A model generated the notes under the pieces. The model saw nothing but the letters and a program-made list of their open reading frames with translations. It was not told where the DNA came from and made no database searches. Positions 9,098-23,386 of a stretch of DNA of 64,000 bases are shown here, piece by piece (the stretch's first letter is position 1; the number at the start of each line of letters is the position of its first letter). Origin of the DNA: Corynebacterium tuberculostearicum (GTDB taxonomy: Bacteria; Actinomycetota; Actinomycetes; Mycobacteriales; Mycobacteriaceae); assembly GCF_030503735.1 (NCBI RefSeq), contig NZ_CP073096.1:248001-312000 (forward strand), in the 5' to 3' direction. A program made the translations under genes and the position numbers.

Positions 9098-9140
9098 ACA
9101 GACCCCAAGACTTCGTTGCTGAAGTCTTGGGGTCTGTTTT
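9098..9140 (+). terminator. Rho-independent terminator after mcrC
   Basis: A perfect 17-bp inverted repeat (9098-9114 with 9121-9137, loop GTTGCT) followed by a T run. Very stable, and placed 7 bases after the mcrC stop. Confidence 0.92.
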
Positions 9141-9190
9141 CTGGGTCGCTAGATCCGACGGTCTCTAAGGGGGCGTCGGCAAGCGCAGCT

Positions 9191-10624
9191 CTAGCAGTCG
9201 TAGTACATCTCAAATTCCTGCGGGGTAGGACGCAGGCGAACCGGGTTAATCTCGTTCTCGTACTTGTAGTTGATGTAGGTCTCGATGAGATCCTCGGTGA
9301 AGACATCGCCTTCGGTGAGGAAGTCCATGTCCTCCTGCAGGGCCTTGAGGGAAGCCTCGAGGGAGGTCGGTGCCTGGGGGATGGACTCAGCCTCTGCGGG
9401 CGGCAGCTCGTAGAGGTCCTTATCAACTGGAGCGTGCGGCTCAATGCGGTTCTTTACGCCGTCGATGCCGGCCATCATCATGGCGGCAAAGCCCAAGTAG
9501 GGGTTGCCGGATGGGTCCGGAGCGCGGAACTCGATGCGCTTAGCCTTTGGGTTGGAACCGGTAATTGGGATGCGGATAGCAGCCGAGCGGTTGCGCTGGG
9601 AATACACCAAGTTAATCGGTGCCTCAAAGCCCGGAACTAGGCGGTGGTAGGAGTTCAGGGTTGGGTTGGTGAACGCAAGTACAGCACCGGCGTGGTGGAG
9701 GACACCGCCGATGTAATAGCGTGCGATGTCGGACAGGCCCGCGTAGCCCGCCTCATCATGGAAAAGCGGCTTGCCGTCCTTCCACAGGGACATGTGGGCG
9801 TGCATACCGGAACCATTATCGCCGGCCAGCGGCTTGGGCATGAAAGTTGCGGTCTTGCCCCACTGTGCCGCAGTCTGCTTAATCACGTATTTGAAAGTCT
9901 GGATGTCATCGCCCGCGTGCAACATGGAGTTGAAGCGGTAGTTGATCTCATTCTGGCCGGCGCCGACCTCGTGGTGGAAGCGCTCGATTTGGAAGCCAAC
10001 CTTTTGCAGGTTCTCTACCATGGCATCGCGCACCTCACCGTGCTTGTCATACGGCGCGGTGGGGAAGTAGCCACCCTTCATGCGGGTCTTGTAGCCAGTA
10101 TTCGGGGTGCCGTCGAAGTTGGTTTCGCTATCGCGGTTCCACCAACCCTCATCGGAGTCCACCTCATAAAAACCGTGGTGGGCATCGGTGGCGTAGCGCA
10201 CGGAGTCAAAGAGGTAGAACTCGGCCTCGGCACCAAAGTTACAGGTATCGGCGATGCCGGTGGACTGGAGGTACTCTTCTGCCTTGCGGGCGATGTTGCG
10301 CGGATCGCGGGAGAAGGGCTCAAAAGTAAACGGGTCGTGGACAAAGAACTTGATGTTCAGCGTCTTTGCGGTGCGGAATGGATCGATATGCGCGGTGGCC
10401 GGATCCGGCAGCAGGGTCATATCGGATTCATCGATGGTGGTGAATCCGCGGATTGAGGAGCCGTCGAAGGCGAGCCCATTTTCGGCATCTTCTACGGTGA
10501 ACTCATCTGCTGGGATGGAAAAGTGGTGCTCGGTGCCCGGGACGTCCGTAAAGCGGATATCGACGAACTTTACATCCTCGTCCTCAATGAATTGGACGAT
10601 GTCCTGCACTGTCTCGAAAGACAC
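9191..10624 (-). CDS. glnA: Glutamine synthetase type I
   Basis: A 477-residue cytoplasmic enzyme that makes glutamine from glutamate, ammonia and ATP. Family motifs are intact: [41 protein letters not shown] and NRSAAIRIP. The Tyr of DLYELPP is the usual adenylylation site of GSI-beta enzymes, so GlnE control is likely. GTG at 10622-10624 is chosen because GAGGAGA lies just upstream and the resulting N-terminus and 477-residue length match corynebacterial GlnA; a longer in-frame extension to 10711 looks spurious. It is divergent from the RDD gene. Confidence 0.97.
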   Translation of the reverse strand: MSFETVQDIVQFIEDEDVKFVDIRFTDVPGTEHHFSIPADEFTVEDAENGLAFDGSSIRGFTTIDESDMTLLPDPATAHIDPFRTAKTLNIKFFVHDPFTFEPFSRDPRNIARKAEEYLQSTGIADTCNFGAEAEFYLFDSVRYATDAHHGFYEVDSDEGWWNRDSETNFDGTPNTGYKTRMKGGYFPTAPYDKHGEVRDAMVENLQKVGFQIERFHHEVGAGQNEINYRFNSMLHAGDDIQTFKYVIKQTAAQWGKTATFMPKPLAGDNGSGMHAHMSLWKDGKPLFHDEAGYAGLSDIARYYIGGVLHHAGAVLAFTNPTLNSYHRLVPGFEAPINLVYSQRNRSAAIRIPITGSNPKAKRIEFRAPDPSGNPYLGFAAMMMAGIDGVKNRIEPHAPVDKDLYELPPAEAESIPQAPTSLEASLKALQEDMDFLTEGDVFTEDLIETYINYKYENEINPVRLRPTPQEFEMYYDC

Positions 10625-10706
10625 GTTTGTCTCCTCGTTGTTGACCGGTGAATTGTCTCCCTTTAGCCTACTAGTTTCGCAACGCGGACATCGCGATTCC
10701 CCTCGT

Positions 10707-10735
10707 TTCACATCTCACTTTGCGCCCGCTAGATT
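10707..10735 (+). promoter_or_regulatory. Candidate leaderless promoter of the RDD gene
   Basis: TTCACA (10707-10712) and TAGATT (10730-10735) are separated by 17 bases, and the -10-like box lies 7 bases before the ATG at 10743. This spacing suggests a leaderless transcript. Confidence 0.5.
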
Positions 10736-10742
10736 GGTGAGC

Positions 10743-11216
10743 ATGGCAGATAAGCGTACGTGGCTCGATGGGCCGAATATTCCGGGCGAATACGACGACA
10801 TGGAAGGACCCGGTCGCTGGCCGGGAGAAAAGCTCGGTCTTCCCGAGTCTGGACCTGGATCTTTGGCTTCGGTAGGTCGCCGCGCTGGCGCTGTAGCCAT
10901 TGACTGGATCGTGTGCATGCTTATTGCCAACCTCATTCACATGTTTACTACGGAATTCGGCGGGGTGGCCTTTTTGGGCTATGCCCTGTGGGTAGTCATG
11001 GGCATTGTGTGCGGCTGGCTTTTTGCCCGCACCCCCGGCATGCTGCTGTTGGGGATGGGCGTGGCGCGTCTCGACGTCCCCGGTGCCCGCGTAGGTCTGT
11101 GGCGCGCCGTACTGCGTACGCTGCTCACCGGTGTGCTCTTTCCAGCAGCCATGGTTGATGCGGACGGTCGCGGCATGCATGACCGCGCCACCGGCACTAT
11201 CGTTATCCGCTCCTAG
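10743..11216 (+). CDS. RDD family membrane protein
   Basis: A 157-residue protein with a hydrophilic N-terminal 45 residues (tryptophan, proline and acid rich), then RDD-like helices: the first contains the R-D pair (VGRRAGAVAIDWIVCML), the second AFLGYALWVVMGIVCGWL. The end, GRGMHDRATGTIVI, is the conserved HDR...T C-terminal motif of RDD proteins. The role of the family is poorly defined; some members are ion transporters. The gene is divergent from glnA and convergent with the DUF4191 gene, with a shared terminator. Confidence 0.85.
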   Translation: MADKRTWLDGPNIPGEYDDMEGPGRWPGEKLGLPESGPGSLASVGRRAGAVAIDWIVCMLIANLIHMFTTEFGGVAFLGYALWVVMGIVCGWLFARTPGMLLLGMGVARLDVPGARVGLWRAVLRTLLTGVLFPAAMVDADGRGMHDRATGTIVIRS

Positions 11217-11242
11217 TTCGCTGGCTTAGTTAGAGCATAAGA

Positions 11243-11280
11243 AATCCCTGCCGCACATCGTCCGAAGTGCGGCAGGGATT
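11243..11280. terminator. Bidirectional terminator between RDD and DUF4191 genes
   Basis: A 14-bp perfect inverted repeat (11243-11256 with 11267-11280) lies between two convergent genes and can serve both. Confidence 0.8.
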
Positions 11281-11292
11281 AGCTCTAGGCGC

Positions 11293-12078
11293 CTATTTAT
11301 TCTTCTTGCGCTGCTGGGCGCGGCGCATGCGGCGGTTCATGCCGGCCATGTTCTGCGCCTGGTGGGGAACCGGGCCCTTGGGCATACCTGGGGTGGTACC
11401 CGGCATGGAATCCATGGCTTCGATGCGGCGGATGTTTTCATAGGTTTCGTTTTTATTGAAGTTGCGCGGAAGCTTCATGACCTTATTGCGCAGCTTGGAT
11501 ACAGGAACCTCGTCCTCGCCGTTGCCCACGAAGATTTCGTAGACGGGAACGCCGCCGGCGATCTTGTCTACACGCTTCTTCAGCTGGTTCAAGGTGGGGC
11601 GGACACGGTTCTTATTGCCCTCGCACACGAAGATGACGCCGGCGTTGCCGATGACGCGGTGGATAAGATCCTGCTGGCGGGTAGCGGCCACACCGGTCTT
11701 TACGGACCACACGATGCCCACGGTATTGCGCAGCTGCTGTTCCAGCGCCCAGCCGGCAGCGCCCGGTTGGTCCTCCACGCGCTTGTACATATCGCGCTCA
11801 AGGCGGCGGGTAAAGAGGAACATGGCGAGCAGCGCGCCGATGCCCAAGCCGAGGATGAGCATGAACCACTGGCCGCCAAAAAGCAGGCCAATGAGGAAGA
11901 AGAGCAAGCCCATGCCCAGGAGGGCGCCCAGCATAATGGGGATAAGCGCCTTATCCTGCTTGCGCTGCATATTGAATGCTTGCCACATTTGGGACCAGGT
12001 TTGCTTACGCTGCTGGCGCTTGGCCGCGCGTTCTTGCTTCTTTGCAGCCTTTAGTGCTGCCTTGTCATCTTTCGCCAT
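11293..12078 (-). CDS. DUF4191 family membrane protein
   Basis: A 261-residue protein: a lysine/arginine/glutamine-rich N-terminal helix, two membrane helices at about 45-95 (IMLGALLGMGLLFFLIGLL and MLILGLGIGALLAMFLF), then a cytoplasmic domain (VIFVCEGNKNRVRP, NKVMKLPRNF) and a basic C-terminal tail. This is the conserved actinobacterial gene next to lipA (DUF4191). Function unknown. The start is MAKDDK, preceded by AGGAG; an upstream in-frame methionine seven codons earlier is less likely. A terminator separates it from lipA. Confidence 0.85.
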   Translation of the reverse strand: MAKDDKAALKAAKKQERAAKRQQRKQTWSQMWQAFNMQRKQDKALIPIMLGALLGMGLLFFLIGLLFGGQWFMLILGLGIGALLAMFLFTRRLERDMYKRVEDQPGAAGWALEQQLRNTVGIVWSVKTGVAATRQQDLIHRVIGNAGVIFVCEGNKNRVRPTLNQLKKRVDKIAGGVPVYEIFVGNGEDEVPVSKLRNKVMKLPRNFNKNETYENIRRIEAMDSMPGTTPGMPKGPVPHQAQNMAGMNRRMRRAQQRKKNK

Positions 12079-12112
12079 GGCTCCTACTTTAAAGGTCAAA
12101 GGGCATAAATGT

Positions 12113-12143
12113 TAAAACGGCCCACGCGAAAACGCAGGCCGTT
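12113..12143 (-). terminator. Terminator of lipA
   Basis: An AACGGCC/GGCCGTT hairpin (12117-12123 with 12137-12143) followed, on the minus strand, by TTTTAAC, 16 bases beyond the lipA stop. Confidence 0.7.
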
Positions 12144-12158
12144 GTGAAAACGTTCGGT

Positions 12159-13250
12159 TTAGCGGATGGTGGCCGCCGCTGAATTGGAATTAGCCGGGGC
12201 CTTGGCCATGCGGGTGGTCACGGGGGTTTCCTTCGATGGGCCGTACTTCTCCAGCAGAGTAGAGGCCTCTTGGGCAGTGGCACCCTGGGAGGTCTCGGCT
12301 AGGTGCTTGAGGTTTTGCGGCAGCTCAAAGCCGCGCTTTTCCATGGCCTGCACGTAGAGGCGGCCGGCGCGGTAAGAAGAGCGCACCAGCGGGCCAGACA
12401 TGACGCCGCCGAAACCGAGCTCCTTAGCCAGCTTGGAGTGGGCCACGAATTCCTCTGGGCGTACCCAGCGTTCAATCGGGTGAAAGCGCGGGCCGGGGCG
12501 CAGGTACTGGGTGATGGTGATGATATCGCAGCCAGCAGAACGCAGGTCACGCAGTGCTTCTTCGACCTCGTCCTCGGTCTCGCCCATGCCCAAGATCAGG
12601 TTGGACTTGGTGATAAGACCATAGTCATGAGCCTGGCGAATAACGTCCAAGGATCGCTCATAGCGGAAGGCGGGGCGGATGCGCTTGAAGATGCGCGGCA
12701 CGGTCTCCAGGTTGTGGGCGAAGACCTCCGGCTTGGCCTCAAAGACCTCTTCGAGCAGGTCCGGCTTGCCGGAGAAATCCGGGGTGAGGTTTTCTACGCC
12801 GGTATGCGGGTTAAGCTCGTGAATCTTGCGCACCACCTCGGCATAGAGCCAAGCGCCCTCATCCGGAAGATCGTCGCGAGTAACGCCGGTAATGGTGGTG
12901 TAGTTAAGGTCCATCTCCCGGATGTTTTCGGCCACGCGGCGCGGTTCGTCGCGGTCTAGTTCCTCCGGCTTGCCGGTGGCAATATCGCAGAAGTCGCAGC
13001 GGCGGGTGCACTTATCGCCACCGATGAGGAACGTTGCCTCGCGGGATTCCCAGCACTCGTGGATATTTGGGCAGCCTGCCTCTTGGCACACGGTGTGTAG
13101 GGAGGCACCAGCCACGCGGGACTTCATATCCTCGTAGCCTGGGCCGGTGCGGACCTGGTTGCGGATCCAGCGTGGCTTTTGTTCGATGGGTGACTCCGCA
13201 TTTTTCTTTTCAATGCGGAGCATCTTGCGTCCTTCGGGCTTAACAGTCAC
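12159..13250 (-). CDS. lipA: Lipoyl synthase
   Basis: A 363-residue radical-SAM enzyme that inserts two sulfurs into octanoyl groups bound to GcvH and E2 proteins. The auxiliary cluster motif is present as [12 protein letters not shown], and the radical-SAM motif as CTRRCDFC. The C-terminal RSSY motif (LVRSSYRAG) is also present. The GTG start gives [14 protein letters not shown], the usual actinobacterial N-terminus. It lies downstream of lipB on the same strand with a 94-base gap. Its products are the lipoylated GcvH and AceF encoded just upstream. Confidence 0.97.
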   Translation of the reverse strand: MTVKPEGRKMLRIEKKNAESPIEQKPRWIRNQVRTGPGYEDMKSRVAGASLHTVCQEAGCPNIHECWESREATFLIGGDKCTRRCDFCDIATGKPEELDRDEPRRVAENIREMDLNYTTITGVTRDDLPDEGAWLYAEVVRKIHELNPHTGVENLTPDFSGKPDLLEEVFEAKPEVFAHNLETVPRIFKRIRPAFRYERSLDVIRQAHDYGLITKSNLILGMGETEDEVEEALRDLRSAGCDIITITQYLRPGPRFHPIERWVRPEEFVAHSKLAKELGFGGVMSGPLVRSSYRAGRLYVQAMEKRGFELPQNLKHLAETSQGATAQEASTLLEKYGPSKETPVTTRMAKAPANSNSAAATIR

Positions 13251-13344
13251 AAAAACTCACTTTATCGGTTGATGGTGGTGATGGCTAATAGCTCTGCTTG
13301 GTATAAGTCATCGCGGTCACATCCTATTCCGTGCCAGCCCCGAA

Positions 13345-14154
13345 CTAGGGCTTTTGTCGCGCTTGCCGACGTCTCTCCCTTGCCCTTTCATTCGCCAGTT
13401 TCGTGGGATCCGGGGCTGAGCCGAAGGTGTGATCGGCGACGATGAGGCGGCCCGAGAGGGCATCGTCCAGCGCCTGCAAGAGCGGTTGGGTGGCATCTTC
13501 GAGGGTGACCTTGCGGCCGAGTTCTAGAGACAGCGTCGTGACGTCGGCGTCATCGATGCCGCACGCCACGATGTGATCGTAGTATTCCAGCGTATTGCAG
13601 CAATTGAGTGCCAGACCATGCATGGTGACCCCGCGAGTGATGCGGATGCCTAGCGCGGCGATCTTGCGGTCGCGCTTCGGGGCTGCCGGATCCTTGGCTT
13701 CGGTGGTGGAAGGGACCCAGACGCCCGAGCGGCCATCGATGCGCCCGGCAGTGGTCACCCCCATCTGTCGCACGGTCTGGATGGTGGCCTCTTCGAGGCG
13801 GCGGACATAGTCGACGACGTCGACAGGCTCAGCCAGCTTGATGATGGGATAGATGACCAGCTGGCCCTCGCCATGCCAGGTGATGCGCCCGCCGCGGTCC
13901 ACGGTGATGACGGGCAGGCCGTTATCCGGCATATCCTCCGGCTGGGTGCGCTTGCCGGCGGTATAGATATTCGGGTGCTCGACTACCAGCGCGACATCGT
14001 CCTGCTCGCCCTTGGCGCGCGCGGCCGCGACCTCGGCCTGGTAATCCCACGCCTCCTGGTAGTCCATCCGGCCCAGGAATCGGACCTCTAGTGGCTTATC
14101 GGAAGCGCGGATGGAGCGCTCGGCGGGGAAGAAAGGATCGCGTGGTGCAGTCAT
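13345..14154 (-). CDS. lipB: Octanoyl-[carrier protein]:protein N-octanoyltransferase
   Basis: A 269-residue enzyme that moves octanoate from acyl carrier protein to lipoyl domains, the step before LipA. Seen motifs are [27 protein letters not shown], the catalytic lysine in [11 protein letters not shown] and the thiol in ACGIDDADV. The start is placed at MTAPRDPFF; the 18 extra in-frame residues upstream lack conservation and run through the gcv terminator. The C-terminus is basic. It follows the gcvH terminator, so it is likely transcribed separately from gcvPTH. Confidence 0.95.
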   Translation of the reverse strand: MTAPRDPFFPAERSIRASDKPLEVRFLGRMDYQEAWDYQAEVAAARAKGEQDDVALVVEHPNIYTAGKRTQPEDMPDNGLPVITVDRGGRITWHGEGQLVIYPIIKLAEPVDVVDYVRRLEEATIQTVRQMGVTTAGRIDGRSGVWVPSTTEAKDPAAPKRDRKIAALGIRITRGVTMHGLALNCCNTLEYYDHIVACGIDDADVTTLSLELGRKVTLEDATQPLLQALDDALSGRLIVADHTFGSAPDPTKLANERARERRRQARQKP

Positions 14155-14187
14155 AGCCAAAAAGTTTCCTCTGGTGCGGTGGGCAAA

Positions 14188-14224
14188 GCAAAGCGGGAGG
14201 ATGCGCATGGCACACCCTCCCGCG
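14188..14224 (-). terminator. Terminator of the gcvPTH operon
   Basis: An 8-bp GC-rich stem (14194-14201 with 14217-14224) is followed on the minus strand by TTTGCTTTG, 9 bases beyond the gcvH stop. Confidence 0.75.
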
Positions 14225-14233
14225 TGGGTCGAA

Positions 14234-14626
14234 TTAGTCTAGGCCGTTGGCGGACGCGTAGGCGGCGGCATCCATAAGCTCGCCGGCCTCATCCACCTCG
14301 ACCTCGAAGAGCCAGCCTTCACCAAATGGATCGTTGTTGATGACGGCGTAGTCATCGTGCAAGGCCTCGTTCACGCTCTTTACGGTGCCGGTAACAGGGG
14401 AGTAGAGGTCAGAAACGGACTTGGTGGATTCGACCTCGCCGCAGGACTCGCCGGCGGTGACGGTATCGCCCACCTCCGGCAGCTCGGCGAAGACGACCTC
14501 ACCGAGGCGGTCGGCCGCCACGGACGTAATGCCGATGCGCACGGTAGCGCCCGCAACGGCGTCAGCGGCAGCGTTGACCCACTCGTGGTCTTCGGAGTAG
14601 GAGAAATCTTGTGGAAGGGTGGCCAT
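14234..14626 (-). CDS. gcvH: Glycine cleavage system H protein
   Basis: A 130-residue lipoyl carrier that shuttles the aminomethyl group between P, T and L proteins. The lipoylated lysine is Lys69 in [12 protein letters not shown], preceded by the usual [13 protein letters not shown]. Length is normal. It is the last gene of the gcvP-gcvT-gcvH operon (36 bases after gcvT) and carries an AAAGGA ribosome binding site. The lipoate is supplied by LipB and LipA encoded just downstream. Confidence 0.97.
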   Translation of the reverse strand: MATLPQDFSYSEDHEWVNAAADAVAGATVRIGITSVAADRLGEVVFAELPEVGDTVTAGESCGEVESTKSVSDLYSPVTGTVKSVNEALHDDYAVINNDPFGEGWLFEVEVDEAGELMDAAAYASANGLD

Positions 14627-14662
14627 GGTGATGTAGTCCTTTCGGGCTGGTTGAGAAGATGC

Positions 14663-15775
14663 TTATTTATCGCGCTTGTAGAACGGCAACGCGGTTACCT
14701 CAAAAGGATAGCGCTTGCCGCGAATATCTACCTCGACTTCGGCGCCGGGCTCCAGCTCGGCGCTGGTATCCAGCAGGGCGATGGCTACTGGGTGGCCCAA
14801 GGTGGGGGAGGGCTGGCCGGAGGTAATGGCGCCTACCTTCTTTTCTCCCGCGAAAACTTCGGCTCCGGCGCGCGCGGCGCGGCGCTGCGCGGAGGTCAGG
14901 CCGGTGATCGCCACCTGCGGGCCGTCTGCAGCGCGCTGGCGGATGACCTCGGAGCCAACAAAATCAGCTTCCTTTTTGGCAAAGGCACGGGCCATGCCCG
15001 CCTCTACCGGGGTGATATCGCGAGAGAGCTCGTTGCCATACAGCGGCATGCCGGCCTCGAGGCGCAAGGAATCGCGGGCGGCTAGGCCGCACGGCTTGAG
15101 GTCGTATTCCGCGCCGGCCTTGAGCAATTCCTCCCACAGCTGTGGGGCATCGGAGTTATACACGATGAGCTCGAAGCCATCCTCGCCGGTGTAGCCGGTG
15201 CGTGCGATGATGGCAAAGGTGCGCGCTACCTTGCCCTTGGTGGCGGCGTAGTAGCCGAGGTTAAATACCTCGTCCTGCTTATTGTCTTCTACCAGCGGGA
15301 CGAGGATTTCTGCGGCCTTAGGGCCCTGGACGGCGATCATGGCGACGTCGCGGGACTCGTTCTTCAGGGAAACATCGAATCCCTCAGCGCGCTTATTGAG
15401 CTCGTCCCACACGGTATCGGCATTGCCGGCATTCGGCACGACGAGGAATTTGTCCTTTTCAAAGCGGTAGGTAATCAGGTCATCGATGATGCCGCCGTCT
15501 TCAGCGGCAATCATGGAGTACTTGGCCTTGCCCACCTTGAGTGGCTCAAAGTTGGAGATAAAGGCATAAGACAAGAACTTGTCGGCGTCGGCTCCGTTGA
15601 CCCAGATTTCGCCCATGTGGGAAAGGTCAAATAAACCGGCGGTATTGCGTACCGCGCGGTGCTCGTCTAACTCGTTCTGGTACTTCAGCGGCATATTCCA
15701 CGGGCCGAAGGCCGTGAAGGTCGCGCCGAGTTTCTCGTGCTCGGCATGAAGAGGGGAGGTAAGTAGTTCGGTCAT
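14663..15775 (-). CDS. gcvT: Aminomethyltransferase (glycine cleavage T protein)
   Basis: A 370-residue tetrahydrofolate-dependent enzyme that releases ammonia and makes 5,10-methylene-THF from the aminomethyl-lipoyl H protein. Family motifs are present: FGPWNMPLKY, AGLFDLSHMGE, GYTGEDGFEL and AARDSLRLEAGMPLYGNE. It starts two bases after the gcvP stop, with GAGGAG inside the end of gcvP, so the two are translationally coupled. Confidence 0.97.
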   Translation of the reverse strand: MTELLTSPLHAEHEKLGATFTAFGPWNMPLKYQNELDEHRAVRNTAGLFDLSHMGEIWVNGADADKFLSYAFISNFEPLKVGKAKYSMIAAEDGGIIDDLITYRFEKDKFLVVPNAGNADTVWDELNKRAEGFDVSLKNESRDVAMIAVQGPKAAEILVPLVEDNKQDEVFNLGYYAATKGKVARTFAIIARTGYTGEDGFELIVYNSDAPQLWEELLKAGAEYDLKPCGLAARDSLRLEAGMPLYGNELSRDITPVEAGMARAFAKKEADFVGSEVIRQRAADGPQVAITGLTSAQRRAARAGAEVFAGEKKVGAITSGQPSPTLGHPVAIALLDTSAELEPGAEVEVDIRGKRYPFEVTALPFYKRDK

Positions 15776-15777
15776 GG

Positions 15778-18621
<2,844 letters not shown>

Positions 18622-18666
18622 GTCAGTGAGACTCCTTTGTGGGGAACAATGGCTGTAACCGCCCCA

Positions 18667-18672
18667 ATTATA
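18667..18672 (-). promoter_or_regulatory. Candidate -10 box of the gcvPTH operon
   Basis: On the minus strand the sequence reads TATAAT, a perfect -10 hexamer, 45 bases before the gcvP start codon. No good -35 hexamer is seen. I looked for a glycine riboswitch in the 290-base upstream gap and did not find its conserved core. Confidence 0.5.
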
Positions 18673-18856
18673 TGTTTAATAATGGGTGAGCCGATCCCTC
18701 TTTAGAAACTTTTATGCGCCGTATCACTGCTTAACATTGCGCCTACTGCGCTCACCACGGGGTTAGAGTGAGGTGCCGTGCAAACCCCCTAATAAAACGG
18801 GATGAATGATTCGGACGATGATGCATTTATCACCCCCGCTTGGCACCCCAGACATA

Positions 18857-18893
18857 GCAAAAGCCTCCGAGCCCCGCGGTGGGGCTCGGAGGC
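18857..18893 (-). terminator. Terminator of aceF
   Basis: A 13-bp perfect GC-rich stem (18863-18875 with 18881-18893) followed on the minus strand by TTTTGC, 20 bases beyond the aceF stop. Confidence 0.88.
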
Positions 18894-18913
18894 GTTAAGC
18901 GGCGATAGAACCT

Positions 18914-20971
18914 TTAGACTTCGAGGTCTGCCTGGAAGTCTGCGGTCTGCAGGCGGTCCTTGATGGTGGTGATGAAGCGGCCTGCGTCCGCACCGTCAAC
19001 CACCTGGTGGTCGTAGGTGAATGGCAGGTAGCACATCTGGCGGATAGCGATGGCGTCCTGGCCGTTCTCGTTGACAACCACTGGGCGCTTCTCAATAGCC
19101 GCGGTGCCCAGGATGCCGGCTTGTGGCGGAACCAAGATCGGGGTATCGAGCATGGCGCCCTCGGAGCCGATGTTGGTCACGGTGAAGGTAGCACCGGTGA
19201 GATCGTTCGGCCTCAGCTTGTTATTGCGGGCTTTATCAGCAAGCTCTGCAATCTGCTGAGCGATCTGCGGCAGGGTCATGTCCTGTGCCTTGTGGATGAC
19301 CGGGGTGAGCAGGCCCTTCGGGGTGTCAACGGCGATAGCGATGTTGACGTCCGAGTGGTAGGTCATCTCCTTGGTCTCTGGGTTATAGGACGCATTCACG
19401 TTCGGGTGGGAGACCAAAGCCTCAGCGGTAGCCTTCACAATGAATGGCAGGAAGGACAGGTTGGCACCGTGCTTGTCGATGAAAGCCTGCTTGTTCTTCT
19501 TGCGCATATCCCAGATGGCGGTCATGTCGACTTCCTGCACGTGGGTAAGCTGTGCGGAAATCTGCAGCGCCTCCACCATCTTGGCGGCGGTGATTTCGCG
19601 GATGCGGTTGACCTTCTGAGTGGTGCCGATAAGCTCCTGCTTGGCCGGATCCACGGACTTGGTGGACCAACGAGCGCGAGGGGAGTTATCGGACTTTGCG
19701 CCAGACTTGGCAGGTGCCTCGCCCTCACCAGCAGCCGCGAGCACGTCCTGCTTGCGGATACGGCCGCCTACGCCGGTGCCCTCAACGTTATTGAGGTCCA
19801 CGCCGTGCTTATCTGCCAGCTTGCGTACCAGCGGGGTGACATAAGGAACGTTATCGCCATTGTTGACCTTGGCGGAGGCGTTCAAGGAGGAATCCTGCTT
19901 GGCTTCCTTCTTTTCCTCGGCCTTTGGCTCAGGCTTCTTCTCTTCCTTTTCTTCGGTCTTTGGTTCTTCCTTCTTTTCTTCCTTGTCTTCGTTTTCGGAC
20001 TTGGAGTTGGAGGAGGATGCGGTGGTGTTTTCGTCGCCGATGCGGGCGATGACTTCGCCGACCTCGATGGTGTCATCTTCGTCGGCGAGGATTTCTACCA
20101 GGGTGCCTGCTACTGGGGAAGGGATTTCGGTGTCGACCTTGTCGGTGGAGACCTCGAGGAGTGGTTCGTCTACTTCGACGGTGTCGCCGACGGATTTCAG
20201 CCACTGGGTGATGGTGCCTTCGGTGACGGACTCGCCGAGTTCAGGCATTTCTACATCGGCTGCCTCGCCGGAGCCACCGTTGGAAGAGTCATCATTCTTC
20301 TCTTCCTTTTCTTCGGTCTTTGGTTCTTCCTTCTTTTCTTCCTTGTCTTCGTTTTCGGACTTGGAGTTGGAGGAGGATGCGGTGGTGTTTTCGTCGCCGA
20401 TGCGGGCGATGACTTCGCCGACCTCGATGGTGTCATCTTCGTCGGCGAGGATTTCTACCAGGGTGCCTGCTACTGGGGAAGGGATTTCGGTGTCGACCTT
20501 GTCGGTGGAGACCTCGAGGAGTGGTTCGTCTACTTCGACGGTGTCGCCGACGGATTTCAGCCACTGGGTGATGGTGCCTTCGGTGACGGACTCGCCGAGT
20601 TCAGGCATTTCTACATCGGCTGCCTCGCCGGAGCCACCGTTGGAAGAGTCATCATTCTTCTCTTCCTTAGTGTCTGCTTCTTCCTCCTCGCCCTTATCAG
20701 CGGAGGAGTCGTTGGATGGGGAGTCAGCCTCATCCTCGTCACCGATGATGGCGATGACCTCGCCGACCTCGATGGTGTCATCCTCGTCAGCCTTAATTTC
20801 AATAATGGTGCCAGCTACGGGGGAGGGGATTTCGGTGTCGACCTTGTCGGTGGAGACCTCGAGCAAAGGCTCGTCTACTTCGACGGTATCGCCGACGGAC
20901 TTGAGCCACTGCGTGATGGTGCCTTCGGTTACGGATTCGCCCAGCTCGGGCATCTCAACGGAGTTCGCCAT
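18914..20971 (-). CDS. aceF: Dihydrolipoamide acyltransferase (E2) with three lipoyl domains
   Basis: A 685-residue E2 core subunit, often annotated sucB. In C. glutamicum the equivalent AceF serves the mixed pyruvate/2-oxoglutarate dehydrogenase complex. Three lipoyl domains have lysines at 43, 158 and 278, each in STDKVDTE. They are joined by long Glu/Lys/Ser linkers. A peripheral-subunit-binding domain spans about 375-412, and the catalytic domain about 450-685 has the HxxxDG motif at His655. Lipoyl domains two and three with their linkers are encoded by perfect 360-bp tandem copies. LipA and LipB, encoded nearby, modify it. It is divergent from the 136-residue gene at 21097. Confidence 0.95.
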   Translation of the reverse strand: MANSVEMPELGESVTEGTITQWLKSVGDTVEVDEPLLEVSTDKVDTEIPSPVAGTIIEIKADEDDTIEVGEVIAIIGDEDEADSPSNDSSADKGEEEEADTKEEKNDDSSNGGSGEAADVEMPELGESVTEGTITQWLKSVGDTVEVDEPLLEVSTDKVDTEIPSPVAGTLVEILADEDDTIEVGEVIARIGDENTTASSSNSKSENEDKEEKKEEPKTEEKEEKNDDSSNGGSGEAADVEMPELGESVTEGTITQWLKSVGDTVEVDEPLLEVSTDKVDTEIPSPVAGTLVEILADEDDTIEVGEVIARIGDENTTASSSNSKSENEDKEEKKEEPKTEEKEEKKPEPKAEEKKEAKQDSSLNASAKVNNGDNVPYVTPLVRKLADKHGVDLNNVEGTGVGGRIRKQDVLAAAGEGEAPAKSGAKSDNSPRARWSTKSVDPAKQELIGTTQKVNRIREITAAKMVEALQISAQLTHVQEVDMTAIWDMRKKNKQAFIDKHGANLSFLPFIVKATAEALVSHPNVNASYNPETKEMTYHSDVNIAIAVDTPKGLLTPVIHKAQDMTLPQIAQQIAELADKARNNKLRPNDLTGATFTVTNIGSEGAMLDTPILVPPQAGILGTAAIEKRPVVVNENGQDAIAIRQMCYLPFTYDHQVVDGADAGRFITTIKDRLQTADFQADLEV
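19935..20668. repeat. Perfect tandem 360-bp repeat inside aceF
   Basis: Bases 19935-20294 and 20295-20654 are identical, and identity continues 14 more bases to 20668. Each unit encodes 120 residues: one lipoyl domain plus its linker. The first (N-terminal) lipoyl domain, encoded above 20668, has nearly the same protein sequence but many synonymous differences. Confidence 0.95.
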
Positions 20972-21096
20972 GAGTTATAAGACTCCTCGAAAGTTGGAAG
21001 TGTTCTATCGCTACCCGACAATCTTACAGCGTGTTACTCACCCTCGTGCAGATGTGGGGTTAGTAACTACCCTCCTTCCGGGTAAGCTAGGGAATT

Positions 21097-23386
<2,290 letters not shown>

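Noticed and set aside
10625..10711. 29-residue N-terminal extension of glnA
   Set aside because: The shorter GTG start has a strong ribosome binding site and gives the 477-residue length and N-terminus usual for corynebacterial GlnA.
18622..18860. Possible glycine riboswitch upstream of gcvP
   Set aside because: The conserved aptamer core was not found on the minus strand, only a TATAAT box and ribosome binding site.
19007..20980. A 657-codon plus-strand frame opposite aceF, with internal repeats
   Set aside because: The repeats are the mirror of the duplicated lipoyl domains. It has no ribosome binding site and no family resemblance.
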